In this document: piece by piece, positions 35,705-44,808 of the stretch
Layout of the letters: every line of letters begins with the position of its first letter
How positions within the stretch are numbered: the stretch's first letter is position 1
Source of the DNA: Afipia sp.
GTDB lineage: Bacteria; Pseudomonadota; Alphaproteobacteria; Rhizobiales; Xanthobacteraceae
NCBI GenBank assembly: GCA_024508675.1
Contig: JANINQ010000011.1
Location: 62,001-126,000 of the forward strand
Direction: 5' to 3'
Length of the DNA stretch: 64,000 nt
Notes under the pieces: generated by a model
Databases searched by the model: none
Told to the model about the DNA's origin: nothing
What the model saw: only the letters and a program-made list of their open reading frames with translations
Program-made: the position numbers and the translations under genes

Positions 35705-35893
35705 ATGTGCCTGTTGTGCAGCGACGAGAAGGCCTATGCGGCCTACATGACCTATCTCGATGAGATGGAGCGGCAGGGAAAGAATGTCGATCCGGACAAG
35801 GCGATCGATGCGGTGATCGACATGCTCGAAGCCGAAGCGGCCCAGGCCAAGAAGAACAAGTCTCCTTTTATCTGCGACCCGATTGAAGAATAA
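35705..35893 (+). CDS. small CxxC protein between gatC and gatA
   Basis: A 62-residue acidic protein with CxxC at residues 2-5 (MCLLCSDEKAYAAYMTYLDE), then MERQGKNVDPDKAIDAVIDM, a lysine/alanine helix and CDPIEE at the end. Its stop is directly followed by the gatA start with no gap, implying translational coupling. I know no function; position suggests a GatCAB accessory or a redox/zinc-dependent regulator, but this is speculation. The low-noise composition and exact fit in the operon support real coding. Confidence 0.75.
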   Translation: MCLLCSDEKAYAAYMTYLDEMERQGKNVDPDKAIDAVIDMLEAEAAQAKKNKSPFICDPIEE

Positions 35894-37372
35894 ATGACCG
35901 ATCTGACTTCACTGACGCTCGCCGATGCCCGCGAGGGCCTCGCGCAGAAATCCTTCACGGCGCTGGAACTGACCGACGCGCATCTGGCCGCGATGGAAAA
36001 GGCGCGCGTGCTCAATGCCTATGTGCTTGAGACACCGGAGCAGGCGCGCGCGCAGGCGAAAGCCGCGGATGCGACCATTGCCAGAGGTGAGGCAGGGCTG
36101 CTAGCCGGAATCCCGCTCGGTGTGAAGGACCTGTTCGCGACCACGGGCGTCCGGACCACGGCATGCTCGAAAATCCTCGGCAACTTCATTCCGCAATACG
36201 AATCCACCGTCACCTCGCAGCTCTGGCGTGATGGTGCGGTGATGCTCGGCAAGCTCAACTGCGACGAATTCGCCATGGGCTCGTCCAACGAGACATCGGC
36301 ATTCGGGCCGGTGCTCAATCCATGGCGCCGGGAAGGCTCGGATCTTGATCTCGTGCCCGGCGGTTCGTCGGGCGGTTCAGCATCGGCGGTCGCAGCCAAT
36401 CTCTGTCTCGGGGCAACCGGCACGGACACCGGTGGTTCGATCCGCCAGCCTGCGGCATTCACCGGCATTGTCGGCATCAAGCCGACCTATGGCCGCTGCT
36501 CCCGCTGGGGCACCGTGGCGTTTGCCTCATCGCTCGATCAGGCGGGACCGTTTGCGCGCACGGTGCGCGACACCGCGATCCTGATGCGCTCGATGGCGGG
36601 ACACGATCCGAAGGACACGACCTCGGTGGATCGTCCGGTGCCTGACTACGAGGCCGCGATCGGCAAATCCGTAAAGGGCATGAAGATCGGTATTCCGAAG
36701 GAGTATCGCCTCGATGGCATGTCGGGGGAGATCGACAAGCTGTGGGCGCAGGGCGCAGACTGGCTGAAGGCCGCGGGCGCGGAACTGGTCGAGGTCTCGC
36801 TGCCGCACACCAAATACGCGCTGCCGGCTTACTATGTCGTCGCTCCTGCGGAAGCCTCATCCAATCTCGCGCGCTATGACGGCGTCCGCTACGGCGCGCG
36901 CGTCAACGGCAGGAACATCGCCGAGATGTACGAAAACACCCGTGCTGCGGGTTTCGGACCGGAAGTCCGCCGCCGCATCATGATCGGGACTTACGTGCTC
37001 TCCGCCGGCTACTACGACGCCTATTACCTGCGCGCGCAAAAGGTCCGCACGCTGATCAAGAAGGATTTCGAAGACGTCTTCGCCAAGGGCGTGCATGCGA
37101 TCCTGACGCCTGCCACTCCGTCCGCCGCCTTCGGTGTCGGCGAGAAGGGCAAGGCCGATCCGATCGAGATGTATCTCAACGACATTTTCACGGTGACGGT
37201 GAACATGGCGGGATTGCCCGGTATCGCGGTGCCTGCAGGCAAGGACAAACAGGGCCTGCCGCTCGGCCTTCAATTGATTGGCCGTCCATTTGACGAAGAC
37301 ACACTGTTTTCGCTCGGCGAGGTGATCGAGCAGGCGACCGGGCACTTCACTGCCAGGAAGTGGTGGGCGTAA
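35894..37372 (+). CDS. gatA: Asp-tRNA(Asn)/Glu-tRNA(Gln) amidotransferase subunit A
   Basis: A 492-residue amidase-signature enzyme releasing ammonia from glutamine for GatB. The Ser-cisSer-Lys triad context is visible: [19 protein letters not shown] (Lys), [20 protein letters not shown] and [15 protein letters not shown] (Ser residues). The C-terminus has [23 protein letters not shown] 35894 abuts the stop of the small CxxC gene. Confidence 0.97.
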   Translation: MTDLTSLTLADAREGLAQKSFTALELTDAHLAAMEKARVLNAYVLETPEQARAQAKAADATIARGEAGLLAGIPLGVKDLFATTGVRTTACSKILGNFIPQYESTVTSQLWRDGAVMLGKLNCDEFAMGSSNETSAFGPVLNPWRREGSDLDLVPGGSSGGSASAVAANLCLGATGTDTGGSIRQPAAFTGIVGIKPTYGRCSRWGTVAFASSLDQAGPFARTVRDTAILMRSMAGHDPKDTTSVDRPVPDYEAAIGKSVKGMKIGIPKEYRLDGMSGEIDKLWAQGADWLKAAGAELVEVSLPHTKYALPAYYVVAPAEASSNLARYDGVRYGARVNGRNIAEMYENTRAAGFGPEVRRRIMIGTYVLSAGYYDAYYLRAQKVRTLIKKDFEDVFAKGVHAILTPATPSAAFGVGEKGKADPIEMYLNDIFTVTVNMAGLPGIAVPAGKDKQGLPLGLQLIGRPFDEDTLFSLGEVIEQATGHFTARKWWA

Positions 37373-37500
37373 GGTATTGGCGGCGCGGGCGGATACCTCC
37401 GGCCGCCTTGAATTCACCACCTCCGTCGCCGAAGCCTGATCGCAAAAGTATGTTTTCGTTAACCGCCGGGGGCGATAACGCCCGGTGGGATCGGTGATCG

Positions 37501-38886
37501 ATGCGTTGGGTGCGGCCTCTTGTGGGTGTTGCGTTTGTGTCGGGCGTCTTGCTCGGCTGCGCGTCGATTCAAAATGCGCCGGTCAATCTGCCGGGCTCCG
37601 ACAGTCTCGCCGACAAGGGCAATATCGGCTTCGGCGAGACCGGCAGTTACGACGACACCATCATCGGATTGTCCTTTTCAGGCGGCGGGACCCGCGCCGC
37701 GGCATTCTCCTATGGCGTGCTGAAGGAGATGGAGCGCATTCCGATCCGCGGTGCGCAGTCAGCAATGATCGATCGGGTCGAGTTTGTTTCCGGTGTTTCC
37801 GGTGGCTCGGTCACGGCGGCCTATTACGGACTGCGGAAACGCGCGGCACTTGCCGATTTCCGCGAGCGGTTCCTGCTCCGCAATGCGGAGGAGGGGCTGC
37901 AGACGGACCTCACCCTTGCAACCCTCTCTCGCGCGGTTGCCGGAGGTATCAACGACTCCACCGGATTTCCGCGCTGGCTCGATGCAAATCTGTTTCAGGG
38001 AGCGACCTTCCGTGATTTAGGCGCCACCAGCCGTCCGCAAGTCTGGATCAATGCCTCCGACATCTACAATCGGACGCCGTTCGTGTTCGGTGCGGTGGCA
38101 TTCGGCGCCATGTGCTCCAATCTGTCCGAATATCCGCTGGCAAACGCCGTTGCGGCGTCGGCGGCGGTCCCGGTGGCGTTTGCGCCGGTCGTGATTCAGA
38201 CGTTTCCCGGAAAATGCAATGACCGGCTTCCCTCGTGGATCACGCGGGCGCGCGACAATGCCAACGCGCCGCCGATGCTGAATGCGTTCGCCAAGGCGAT
38301 CAGCCGCTATCACGACGGCTCGATCCCTTACATCAAGCTGCTCGATGGCGGACTGGTCGACAACTACGGGCTGGCAGGTTTCACCATCGCGCGGCTGTCG
38401 TCGGATACGCCGTATGGACCGCTCAGCCCCCGGCAGGCGGTCAAACTGCGGCGGGCGTTGATCCTGGTGGTGGACGCGAAGACGGGCTTGTCCGGAAACT
38501 GGATCAATACCATCGAAGGCCCAAGCGGCGCGGATCTGGTCAAGGCCGCGGCCGATACCGCCATCGACTCCAGCGTGGCGGGCAGCTTCACCGCATTCAG
38601 CGCCACCATGACCGATTGGCAGGGGGCCCTGGTGCGCTGGCGCTGCGGGTTGTCGGCGGCCGATCGTGCCAGATACGGCGCTCCTGCCAACTGGAATTGC
38701 CGCGACGTCAAATTCCATGTCGGCCGGATCGGTTTCGATCAGCTCGAACAAAGCCGCGCCGCCGAACTTGAACGCGTCCCCACGCGTTTCCAGTTGCCGC
38801 CCGAACAGGTCGATAGTGTCATTGCCGCAGGCGGCGATGCGCTGCGAGCAAGCCCGACCTTCCGCAGCTTTGCGGCAGGGCTTTAG
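37501..38886 (+). CDS. patatin-like phospholipase, probable lipoprotein
   Basis: A 461-residue protein with a lipoprotein signal (VGVAFVSGVLLGCASIQ, lipobox LLGC). The patatin fold is shown by the oxyanion loop SFSGGGTRAAAFSYGVL, the nucleophile elbow EFVSGVSGGSVTAAYYG and the catalytic Asp in LLDGGLVDNYGLAGF. A membrane-anchored lipid acyl hydrolase is expected. It interrupts the gatA-gatB order, lying 128 nt after gatA. Function in the GatCAB context is not expected. Confidence 0.85.
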   Translation: MRWVRPLVGVAFVSGVLLGCASIQNAPVNLPGSDSLADKGNIGFGETGSYDDTIIGLSFSGGGTRAAAFSYGVLKEMERIPIRGAQSAMIDRVEFVSGVSGGSVTAAYYGLRKRAALADFRERFLLRNAEEGLQTDLTLATLSRAVAGGINDSTGFPRWLDANLFQGATFRDLGATSRPQVWINASDIYNRTPFVFGAVAFGAMCSNLSEYPLANAVAASAAVPVAFAPVVIQTFPGKCNDRLPSWITRARDNANAPPMLNAFAKAISRYHDGSIPYIKLLDGGLVDNYGLAGFTIARLSSDTPYGPLSPRQAVKLRRALILVVDAKTGLSGNWINTIEGPSGADLVKAAADTAIDSSVAGSFTAFSATMTDWQGALVRWRCGLSAADRARYGAPANWNCRDVKFHVGRIGFDQLEQSRAAELERVPTRFQLPPEQVDSVIAAGGDALRASPTFRSFAAGL

Positions 38887-38945
38887 GTCCAGATCTACCC
38901 AGCCGAGGGGTTTTCTCGTCGGTCCCATCAAGGTAAAAGCCGCCC

Positions 38946-40430
38946 ATGAACGCGAACGTCAAACCTTCCAAACTCATCAAGGGTGCGACCGGTGACTGGG
39001 AAATGGTCATCGGTCTGGAAATCCATGCCCAGGTGACTTCGAACTCCAAGCTGTTCTCGGGCGCCTCGATCGAATTCGGCGGTGCGCCGAACGATCATGT
39101 CTCGCTGGTGGATGCGGCGATGCCCGGCATGCTGCCTGTCATCAACGAGGAATGCGTCGCGCAGGCGGTGCGCAGCGGCCTCGGCCTGAATGCGAAGATC
39201 AACCTGAAGTCGACCTTCGACCGGAAGAATTACTTCTATCCGGATCTGCCGCAGGGCTATCAGATCAGCCAATACAAGTCGCCGATCGTTGGTGAGGGGC
39301 AGGTGACGATCGAATTGCGCGACGGCCAGAGCGTGCCTGTCGGCATCGAGCGCCTGCATCTGGAGCAGGACGCCGGCAAGTTGCTGCACGATCAGCACCC
39401 GACCATGTCGTTTGTGGACCTGAACCGTTCCGGCGTGGCGCTGATGGAGATCGTTTCCAAGCCTGACATGCGCTCGGCCGAGGAGGCGCAGGCCTATGTC
39501 GCCAAGGTCCGGACCATCCTTCGTTATCTCGGCACCTGCGATGGCGATATGGAGAAAGGCAACCTGCGCGCCGACCTCAACGTCTCGGTGCGTCGGCCCG
39601 GCGAACTGTTCGGTACCCGCTGCGAGATCAAGAACGTCAACTCGATCCGGTTCATGGGGCAGGCGATCGACTACGAAGCTCGCCGCCAGATCGGAATTCT
39701 GGAAGACGGCGGGGCCATTGAGCAGGAAACCCGGCTTTACGACCCGAACAAGGGCGAGACCCGCTCGATGCGTTCCAAGGAAGAAGCGCACGACTATCGC
39801 TACTTCCCGGACCCGGACCTCCTGCCGCTGGAATTCACGGCTGCCTATGTCGAAGAGCTGAAAGCCAAACTGCCCGAACTGCCGGACGCCAAGCGTGAGC
39901 GCTTTATCGCCGACTTCGGCCTGACGCCCTACGATGCCAGCGTACTGGTGGCCGAACGGGAAAGCGCCGACTTTTTCGAGGCGGTGCTTGGCAAGCTGAC
40001 GGACAAGGCGCGCGACGGCAAGCTCGCCGCCAACTGGGTCATCAATGAACTGTTCGGCCGCCTCAACAAGGAAGGGCAGGACATTTCCTCTTCGCCGGTG
40101 TCGGCAGAGCAGATGGCCGCGATTATCAGCCTGATCGGAGAAGGAACGATCTCCGGAAAGATCGCCAAGGACCTGTTCGAGATCGTCTGGACCAAGGGCG
40201 GCGATCCGCGCGCGCTGGTCGACAGCCTCGGTATGAAGCAGGTGACCGATCTCGGTGCGATCGAGAAGGTGGTCGATGACATCATCGCCGCCAATCCGGA
40301 CAAGGCGGAGCAGGCGCGCGCCAAGCCGCAGCTCATGGGCTGGTTCGTCGGTCAGGTGATGAAGTCGACCGGTGGCAAGGTGAATCCGCAGGCGGTGAAC
40401 GACCTGCTGAAGGCCAAGCTGGGTATCTGA
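38946..40430 (+). CDS. gatB: Asp-tRNA(Asn)/Glu-tRNA(Gln) amidotransferase subunit B
   Basis: A 494-residue subunit that recognises misacylated tRNA and activates it with ATP. N-terminal catalytic cradle: [73 protein letters not shown]. The C-terminal YqeY-like tail domain includes [15 protein letters not shown] and [20 protein letters not shown]. Full family length. Confidence 0.97.
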   Translation: MNANVKPSKLIKGATGDWEMVIGLEIHAQVTSNSKLFSGASIEFGGAPNDHVSLVDAAMPGMLPVINEECVAQAVRSGLGLNAKINLKSTFDRKNYFYPDLPQGYQISQYKSPIVGEGQVTIELRDGQSVPVGIERLHLEQDAGKLLHDQHPTMSFVDLNRSGVALMEIVSKPDMRSAEEAQAYVAKVRTILRYLGTCDGDMEKGNLRADLNVSVRRPGELFGTRCEIKNVNSIRFMGQAIDYEARRQIGILEDGGAIEQETRLYDPNKGETRSMRSKEEAHDYRYFPDPDLLPLEFTAAYVEELKAKLPELPDAKRERFIADFGLTPYDASVLVAERESADFFEAVLGKLTDKARDGKLAANWVINELFGRLNKEGQDISSSPVSAEQMAAIISLIGEGTISGKIAKDLFEIVWTKGGDPRALVDSLGMKQVTDLGAIEKVVDDIIAANPDKAEQARAKPQLMGWFVGQVMKSTGGKVNPQAVNDLLKAKLGI

Positions 40431-41014
40431 ACATCCTGAATGCGGGTGACGCCATGTGTGTGGCTTCACCTTTGCGGTCCGTTTGGTCGCTTCGTTTGCT
40501 CTTCCGATGTCGCGACGAAGGTGCGCAGCGCCGCCTAAAACATCTCGCGATGTGGAATCAGTTTGCGAATCAGGTTTCGCAAAAAGTCGGGAAAAGTTCT
40601 CCGGCGCGAGCGCTGATCGCTCCAAAACCAAATTTTCCAGAAAATATTTTTGTTGCCAAAAAAAGCGACTCAGAGTCCGCGAAACGCATTTTCGATCCAC
40701 ATTGAAGATATGCGCGGTTTTAAAGGGCTTGTGATGCGTGCTCCATCTCAACGAAAGAAATGCCTGCGGCACAAGCGTTTCTTGAATTGTTGAAGTCGCG
40801 CGTTTCAATTGTTTGATGAGCGTGCAGTTGTGCCGCGCAGATGCTTAGCGATGCTTTCGTTTCGTGTTTGCAGCGTGTGCCGCGCCTTGGGCGTAAACAC
40901 TTCCTTAAGTGGGACGCTGTTTTTTTGAATGCGTTGGTGTAATCCAGTTGAAGTGCATTTCGATTCCCGAGTGCACACAGCGATTAAGCCATCTCACTAA
41001 CTTAGGAGGGCAAC
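40431..41014. other. 584-nt AT-richer gap after gatB
   Basis: No convincing gene: two overlapping short plus-strand frames near 40454-40734 are basic and low in protein character. It holds a perfect inverted repeat TTTGCGAA (40562-40569) / TTCGCAAA (40576-40583) and an A/T-rich tract near 40630-40680. It presumably carries the promoter of the H1-like gene. Confidence 0.5.
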
Positions 41015-41107
41015 ATGGCCAAGAAAGCGAAGAAGGCGAAGAAGGCGAAGTCGGCAGTGAAGAAGACTGTCAAGAAGACGAAGAAGGTCGCCAAGAAGAA
41101 GAAGTAA
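41015..41107 (+). CDS. 30-residue lysine-rich histone H1-like micro-protein
   Basis: ATG 41015 follows GGAGGG at 41005-41010 with ideal spacing, and the frame ends with TAA at 41105. The product is 30 residues, 17 of them lysine, plus Ala/Val/Thr/Ser (begins MAKKAKKAKKAKSAVKK and ends AKKKK). It resembles the lysine/alanine C-terminal tails of histone H1-like bacterial proteins and of TopA in this window, so binding of DNA, RNA or polyphosphate is likely; there is no folded domain. It is too short for most gene finders. A 7-bp hairpin overlaps its stop codon. Its strong ribosome site argues for abundant translation. Confidence 0.8.
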   Translation: MAKKAKKAKKAKSAVKKTVKKTKKVAKKKK

Positions 41108-41120
41108 GGCTACGCCTTAC
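41104..41120 (+). repeat. hairpin overlapping the H1-like stop codon
   Basis: GTAAGGC-TAC-GCCTTAC, a perfect 7-bp stem that includes the TAA stop. There is no T-tract, so it is not a classical terminator; it may stabilise the 3' end of a short mRNA. Confidence 0.5.
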
Positions 41121-41930
41121 GGAATTGTCGGCACTTGATGCCGGCATCGTCACAAGGGCCGCCAGACTGATCAGTTCGCAAGAACGATTTGAACCGGCGG
41201 CTCCGGTCGACGAACAGAGGGTGTCGGCGAGACATCAGGCGAGACGGTCCGGCCAGCCGGTCGGGCAGAAGAGTTCAAGAACTCTTCGTTCGTTGCAGGG
41301 GATGACCCTGCAGTTTCACGATCCCTGCTTCGGCGGGTGGCTCGGTGGAATCTCTGTCCTGGCGTGTTCACCGACGCCCTCGTTTCTTTAGAGCCGCCCG
41401 CGCCGCCCTTAGAGTGCGCATCGCGGTGGCTCCGTTTCATGTCACAATTCAGATGTTGAAGAACGGATGCGCCGGCTGCTGCCCGGATGTCCGCGGCTCG
41501 TCTTTCGCTCATACCGCGTATCGACTGGAGCGGGCTTCGCGCTGGCTCGCGTACCGATGCCGTCCGGCGTCTTCTGATCTTCTCCACGAACAATGGTTAT
41601 CGCTTCGCCAAATGCGAAGGTGAATCGTTTGTCACGAGTGTCGAGAAATGCCTGAAAATTGCGGGTTTCTGTGATTCTGCCCGGCGAGCAGGACAGGCGA
41701 CGTTCATTTTCGATTCATCGCGATGCTTAAACAGCGATTCAAATTTTACGGGTCATATGATCGCAACAAGCCGGCAAACGGCGAACGCGTATTCCGCAGG
41801 GGCAGAAACCGCATCTGCGGAATACGCGGTACTCAAAACAACGGCCGCAAACAGGATTTGGACAGGAGCCGCGTTCGCCGCGGCGAAAATCAAGAGCCGC
41901 GTACAGCGGCGGGGACTCGGGAGAACAAAG
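41108..41930. other. 823-nt hairpin-rich gap, possible structured RNA
   Basis: No convincing gene. It contains perfect inverted repeats GAAGAGTTC/GAACTCTTC (41268-41287), TGCAGGG/CCCTGCA (41294-41312) and the 14-bp stem at 41786-41828. A plus-strand frame from 41487 leads in frame into the Sel1-like gene, but its sequence is not protein-like until 41931. A structured noncoding RNA or long leader is possible. Confidence 0.35.
41786..41828. repeat. long perfect inverted repeat upstream of the Sel1-like gene
   Basis: Arms CGCGTATTCCGCAG (41786-41799) and CTGCGGAATACGCG (41815-41828), 14 bp, with a 15-nt loop. It lies about 100 nt before the ATG at 41931. No T-tract follows in either direction. 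Confidence 0.6.
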
Positions 41931-42197
41931 ATGTTTCAGGGAATGATCGATACGAGCGCCGCAATGGCGATCGAGGCGACAGCGAACGGCGATGCGTTGT
42001 TCGATCTTGGCGTGCTTTATTCAAGCGGGCGTAGCGGCCTCATTGATCTGGTCGCCGCCCACAAGTGGTTCAATCTGGCCGCGCTGAAGGGCAGGGTGGA
42101 TGCCATCTCGCTGCGCCAGGAAATTGCCGGGCAAATGTCCGGCACCGAGATCGCAATCGCACAGCGCGAAGCGCGGGCATGGATGGCAATGCATTAA
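41931..42197 (+). CDS. small Sel1-repeat-like protein
   Basis: An 88-residue protein from ATG 41931, preceded by GGGAG. The sequence MFQGMIDTSAAMAIEATANG, LFDLGVLYSSGRSGLIDLVA, AHKWFNLAALKGRVDAISLR and IAIAQREARAWMAMH contains one Sel1/TPR-like helix pair with the AHKWFNLAA signature. Proteins of this size and pattern are known to me from Bradyrhizobium relatives, function unknown. The open frame extends upstream to 41487, but that part has no family resemblance, so I start at 41931. Confidence 0.7.
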   Translation: MFQGMIDTSAAMAIEATANGDALFDLGVLYSSGRSGLIDLVAAHKWFNLAALKGRVDAISLRQEIAGQMSGTEIAIAQREARAWMAMH

Positions 42198-42350
42198 GAG
42201 CACGCGCGATTGCAGGATCAATCGCGCAGTCTTTACATCCTGACGGCTGTCAAACAGTGGCTAAACCCACTCTTGGGGCGTGCAACAAGCTGCCTGGCAC
42301 TAAATGATGCCTTGGCGAAACGTGTGTTTGGGCGCTTAAGATTGCAGGGG

Positions 42351-42442
42351 TGGCGGAGACGGAGGGATTCGAACCCTCGATACCCTTTTCAAGGTATGCT
42401 CATTTAGCAAACGAGTGCCTTCAGCCGCTCGGCCACGTCTCC
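42351..42442 (-). tRNA. tRNA-Ser (anticodon GCU)
   Basis: On the minus strand, acceptor GGAGACG at 42442-42436 pairs with CGTCTCC at 42361-42355; discriminator G and an encoded CCA (42353-42351) follow. The D-arm, the anticodon loop TTGCTAA (GCU reads AGC/AGU), a long variable arm (about 18 nt, typical of class II tRNA-Ser) and the TTCGAAT T-loop are all present. Total 92 nt. Confidence 0.95.
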
Positions 42443-43111
42443 ACAGGCTCGATATGCCTTACGTGATGACGCGCCGCAAGTCGTTGATGACTTTTATAGT
42501 ATGGCGGATGGCCTGGTTTTTCGTCCGAGTCCGCTCCGTCTTTATAATATGGAGCGTTTGGCGCGAGTGATGCTGCGATAAATGACTGTGAACAAGAGTT
42601 CCCTCCGTCTGAACCAACCCAAAATGCTTAGTTGGTCATCTGGATTCGCACCCCGGGAGGGCGCGGCGGACCGCATTCTGGAAGCCGTTTGATTCGCGTA
42701 ATTCACACCCCACAGGGCCACGAGGGTCGGTTGCGACGCCACATTCGGCCTTTTCGGGAACTTCTGATGGCGATCAGATAATTCCAATCAGATCAATTAG
42801 TTGCGCGGATTTTGCGGGGCGCATTGCGTGCTATTTGTGCAACACCTTCGTGAAAACGGCCGGAACCGCCCCATTTCAAGGCGGTCCTTTGTTGCGTGTT
42901 CACGGCTGTTGAGCAATGGTCGTTGAAGCGACGGAGGGGGGCATCCCGAGGTCGTCCCGTTTGGGAGTTTCGCTTAAGTCGCTCGCGTTCAGCGGGAGTG
43001 TCCGAAAGCGCGAGGCGACCGGCGGTTAGCGGGGATTAAGGGAACCAACTCGTGGTGTGACTTACACCACCGGCCAGGAACCTTCCCTAGAGAGCAAAAC
43101 TTGGAGGTTTT
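42443..43111. other. 669-nt gap upstream of the porin gene
   Basis: No supported gene; a minus-strand frame at 42542-42787 lacks protein character. It contains a direct repeat TTTATAGTATGG (42493-42504) / TTTATAATATGG (42541-42552) of unknown meaning and, near the porin start, a 7-bp hairpin GTGGTGT/ACACCAC at 43052-43070. Promoter and leader for the porin are expected here. Confidence 0.45.
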
Positions 43112-44614
43112 ATGAGCAAGATTAAGAGCCTTATCCTCGGATCGGCTGCGGTTATCGCAGCATCCGCTGGAGCACAGGCAGCCGATCTTCCGGTGAAGGC
43201 GAAAGCCGTTCAGTACGTGAAGATCTGCTCCCTTTACGGCGCTGGTTTCTACTACATCCCCGGCACCGACACCTGCATCAAGCTGGGCGGCTACGTCCAG
43301 GCTGACTGGAACATCAACGCCGGCAACTACGGCAAGCCAGGCTGGGATGAAGGCGGGTTCCGCGCTAACGGTACCGGCAGCCGCGACAGCGACTACTTCA
43401 CCACCCGCGCTCGCGTTCAGCTGAACATCGACACCCGTACCGCCACCGAATACGGCGTTGTTCGCACCTACTGGTCGAGCAACTTCGAACATTCGACCGG
43501 CTTCGGCCCGTCGTCGGGCAACCTGACGATGGACTACGGCTTCGTTCAGTTCGCAGGCTTCACCCTCGGTAAGGCCGTTTCGGGCTTCCAGACCCCATGG
43601 GGTGCTTACGGCGCGAACAACAACACCTCGTTCCTGCTCGGCGGCTACGACAACGCGACTGGCATCAACCAGATCGCCTATACGTGGCAGTTCGGCAACG
43701 GCGTGTCGGCTCAGATCGGTATCGAAGACAACCGCCTGATCAACCGCGCTCAGCTGTTGAACGCTTCTGCAACTCTCGCTGCAGCTGCAATCCCGACTGC
43801 TCTGGGCCAGGGCGCTTACCCGAACGCTTACGGCGGAAACGTGTCGCCTGACTTCGTCGGTAACATCAAGATCGACCAGGCTGCGTTCACTGCTCAGCTG
43901 TCGGGCGCCTTGCACAATGTCCACGCCAACTACTACGCTGGTGCTGGCGGTGCTGCTGGTGTTGAAACCGATGGTCACCCCAACGACGTCTGGGGCTTCG
44001 CGATTTCGGGCGGCATCCAGATCAAGAACCTGCCAACCGGCCCCGGCGACAAGCTGTCGTTGGACGCGACCTATGCTGACGGTGCGACCAAGTACCTCAT
44101 CAGCGGCGTGACCGGCAACAACTTCGATCACTTCAGCGGTGGTTCGAACGGCAACTACAACAGCTTCGCTGTTCTGTCGCTGTTTGACGGCATCTACGGC
44201 ACCGGTGGCAAGATCGAAAAGACCACCGGTTGGGGCTTCCGCGGTGCTTACGTCCACAACTGGACCCCGAACTGGGAATCCAGCGTGTTCGGCAGCTACA
44301 CCCGGATCGACTACAACAACAACGCGTCTGACCTCTACTGCGCACGCTACGCTGCACAGGTTGTCGTCGGAACGCCGCGTGCAAGCTGCAACCCTGACTT
44401 CGCGATCTGGCAGGTCGGTACCCGTACCGCCTGGACCCCGGTCCAGAACCTGACCTTCTCGGGTGAAGTCATGTACACCAACCTCGATCAGTCGATGTCC
44501 GGTGTTGTTGCTGCTGCTGCAGGCGCCATGGGCACCTTCAAGCCTGCTGGCAACTACAACTACGCAGATCAGGGCATCTGGTCGGGCAACCTCCGCGTTC
44601 GCCGCACCTGGTAA
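43112..44614 (+). CDS. outer-membrane porin (Bradyrhizobium/Afipia type)
   Basis: A 500-residue beta-barrel porin. Signal peptide MSKIKSLILGSAAVIAASAG with cleavage near AQA-ADLP; the mature N-terminus ADLPVKAKAVQYVKICSLYG, then GAGFYYIPGTDTCIKLGGYV is typical of the alphaproteobacterial porin family (PF02530 type). Many alternating aromatic/glycine beta strands follow, ending with the terminal aromatic of NLRVRRTW. GGAGG at 43103 is a strong ribosome site. It is followed by a strong terminator at 44656-44684. High expression is inferred. Confidence 0.93.
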   Translation: MSKIKSLILGSAAVIAASAGAQAADLPVKAKAVQYVKICSLYGAGFYYIPGTDTCIKLGGYVQADWNINAGNYGKPGWDEGGFRANGTGSRDSDYFTTRARVQLNIDTRTATEYGVVRTYWSSNFEHSTGFGPSSGNLTMDYGFVQFAGFTLGKAVSGFQTPWGAYGANNNTSFLLGGYDNATGINQIAYTWQFGNGVSAQIGIEDNRLINRAQLLNASATLAAAAIPTALGQGAYPNAYGGNVSPDFVGNIKIDQAAFTAQLSGALHNVHANYYAGAGGAAGVETDGHPNDVWGFAISGGIQIKNLPTGPGDKLSLDATYADGATKYLISGVTGNNFDHFSGGSNGNYNSFAVLSLFDGIYGTGGKIEKTTGWGFRGAYVHNWTPNWESSVFGSYTRIDYNNNASDLYCARYAAQVVVGTPRASCNPDFAIWQVGTRTAWTPVQNLTFSGEVMYTNLDQSMSGVVAAAAGAMGTFKPAGNYNYADQGIWSGNLRVRRTW

Positions 44615-44640
44615 TAACAACCGCCTAACGGCGATTGTTA
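44612..44640 (+). repeat. hairpin at the porin stop codon
   Basis: TAACAA...TTGTTA outer stem with inner CGCC/GGCG around TAAC, interrupted by one mismatch, just at the end of the porin gene. It could protect the mRNA 3' side before the real terminator. Confidence 0.4.
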
Positions 44641-44655
44641 CCTGAACTAAAAGAC

Positions 44656-44684
44656 CCCCCGGCAGGAAACTGCCGGGGGTTTTT
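44656..44684 (+). terminator. rho-independent terminator of the porin gene
   Basis: Stem CCCCCGGCAG / CTGCCGGGGG with GAAA loop, then TTTTT. It is a textbook terminator 42 nt after the porin stop. Confidence 0.92.
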
Positions 44685-44742
44685 CTTTGTAGATTCGTCG
44701 CTTGAGGCGTCGAGGTAGCGCGGAGATTTTTACCCACATCCT

Positions 44743-44768
44743 GTCGTCCCGGCTTTTGCCGGGACGAC
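44743..44768. repeat. palindromic extragenic element
   Basis: GTCGTCCCGGC-TTTT-GCCGGGACGAC, an 11-bp perfect stem, between the porin terminator and the alpha/beta hydrolase. Elements of this shape (TCGTCCCGGC...) are abundant in Bradyrhizobiaceae intergenic DNA by my recollection. Copy number could not be checked. Confidence 0.55.
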
Positions 44769-44808
44769 GACGAGCTGCGTGTCGCTTCTGTGGTTCGCGC
44801 GCGGGCCG

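Noticed and set aside
40454-40734. Two overlapping short plus-strand frames after gatB
   Set aside because: Low protein character and in a spacer with inverted repeats.
38928-40808. 626-codon minus-strand open frame under gatB
   Set aside because: Antisense shadow of gatB; no family motif and no ribosome site.
41108-41450. Hairpin region as tmRNA (ssrA)
   Set aside because: No tRNA-like acceptor pairing or ANDN-type tag coding sequence was found by eye.
41487-41930. In-frame upstream extension of the Sel1-like gene
   Set aside because: Contains the 14-bp inverted repeat, has no family resemblance, and a ribosome site exists at the later ATG 41931.
42351-42442. tRNA-Ser as an integration (att) site
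   Set aside because: No integrase, no direct repeat of the tRNA 3' end nearby, and no foreign gene block seen.
42542-42787. Minus-strand 81-codon frame upstream of the porin
   Set aside because: No motif, no ribosome site and atypical composition; probably noncoding.
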